Source: DATGEP01 sp035310125
GTDB taxonomy: Bacteria; Chloroflexota; Ktedonobacteria; Ktedonobacterales; JADMIN01
NCBI GenBank assembly: GCA_035310125.1
Contig: DATGEP010000086.1
Location: 1-23,113 of the forward strand
DNA: 23,113 nucleotides
Reading direction: 5' to 3'
Positions 22,670 through 23,113 of the stretch are shown in pieces (the stretch's first letter is position 1; each line of letters begins with the position of its first letter). The position numbers and the translations under genes are program-made. The notes beneath the pieces were generated by a model. It did not search any database and had not been told where the DNA came from. It saw only the letters and a list, made by a program, of their open reading frames with translations.

Positions 22670-23113
22670 CTAGCGCCAATACGCCTGAGGCGTCGGATCT
22701 GGCGGGAGTGGTGCTGGCGTGTAGGGGGTGCTGGAGAGGGTCTCGATTTGGACGTTCATGAGGGTGACCTGATCCCCGTTGGCGCCCGCGTTCAGATGGA
22801 ACTGCACCGTGTTGGTGCCACTGACGAGCTCGCTGGCAGGGATTGTCACCGCGTAGCTTTGGAAGTCGTAGGTGTTGCGGTCGCTGGCGATATATGGCAC
22901 CGCGTGTGCGGCATGCCCATTCACCGCGACGGTAAGCGCTCCCTGCCGATGGAGGCTCTGCACATCGAAGATCACCGAAGCCCCCGTAAGCCCGCCTGTA
23001 GCGACGCCGGGCACGCTGACGCTGGGGTTGGCGCCGGTGTCAGTGGTATTGCGCCTGTCGCAGGCCATAGCCTGCACTTCATGGCCCTCGGTGCCATTGG
23101 AGTAGGGGCCGCA
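22670..23113 (-). CDS. C-terminal part of a probable extracytoplasmic protein
   Basis: The frame is open to the right edge, so only the last 147 residues are seen. The sequence is beta-rich, with alternating hydrophobic residues and many Gly, Thr, Asn and Val: ASVIFDVQSLHRQGALTVAVNG, then YAVTIPASELVSGTNTVQFHLN and VTLMNVQIETL. This is the look of a jelly-roll or carbohydrate-binding type domain of a secreted protein. A Pro-rich tail ends in TAG. The N-terminal part and any signal peptide or catalytic domain lie outside the window. GTG and ATG codons near 23070 are internal and not likely starts. Specific function unknown. Confidence 0.65.
   Translation of the reverse strand, partial: CGPYSNGTEGHEVQAMACDRRNTTDTGANPSVSVPGVATGGLTGASVIFDVQSLHRQGALTVAVNGHAAHAVPYIASDRNTYDFQSYAVTIPASELVSGTNTVQFHLNAGANGDQVTLMNVQIETLSSTPYTPAPLPPDPTPQAYWR

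Noticed and set aside
1..23113. tRNA(Sec), other tRNA or rRNA genes, CRISPR arrays, insertion sequences
   Set aside because: I looked for T-loop signatures, tandem spaced repeats and transposase motifs by eye and found none. GGTTCGA-like strings near 20785 and 21843 lie inside nadC and nadB.

Overview
The window is a high-GC, densely coded stretch of bacterial chromosome. Shine-Dalgarno sites are mostly clear, and TGA is used as an ordinary stop in many genes. Gene content (a GAF-HisKA_3 kinase with a NarL regulator, a nadB-nadC-nadA operon, selA, DUF72, SRPBCC and DHA2 efflux genes) and protein style suggest a member of the Chloroflexota, for example near Ktedonobacteria or Thermomicrobia. 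That placement is an inference from style; no rRNA or tRNA gene is present to fix it.

Layout: (1) 1-644, the 3' part of a purine nucleoside phosphorylase gene. (2) 645-2308, a minus-strand pair made of an orphan ParA-type ATPase and a small membrane-anchored protein, with a promoter upstream. (3) 2360-5366, a plus-strand two-component system with its own promoter, followed by an acidic protein of unknown function. (4) 5361-8400, a minus-strand operon with a good sigma-70-type promoter: small charged ORFs, a MazF/PemK-like protein that overlaps selA by ATGA, then a two-helix membrane protein. (5) 8513-9535, a DUF72 protein. (6) 9539-13668, minus-strand acpS, UDP-glucose dehydrogenase, a metallo-beta-lactamase-fold hydrolase and a zinc-ribbon/aminoglycoside-phosphotransferase fusion. 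(7) 14159-14971, a dienelactone hydrolase. (8) 15090-17987, a minus-strand TetR, DHA2 exporter and SRPBCC operon with a palindromic operator. (9) 18106-18582, an MgtC/SapB-like membrane protein. (10) 18595-22656, the de novo NAD operon nadB-nadC-nadA with promoter and a 30-bp symmetric operator candidate. (11) 22670-end, the C-terminal part of a probable surface protein.

The most notable observation is in region 8. The SRPBCC gene has an in-frame TGA at codon 110, after which the same frame continues as a coherent SRPBCC C-terminus for 42 codons to a TAG, followed 5 nt later by a 10-bp hairpin. Immediately after the TGA is a hairpin that fits the general bacterial SECIS model (17-nt spacing, 6-bp stem, 5-nt loop with G at the second position). 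About 8 kb away the same window encodes selenocysteine synthase (SelA). The gene is therefore a candidate selenoprotein. A simple nonsense mutation or a sequencing error remains the main alternative.
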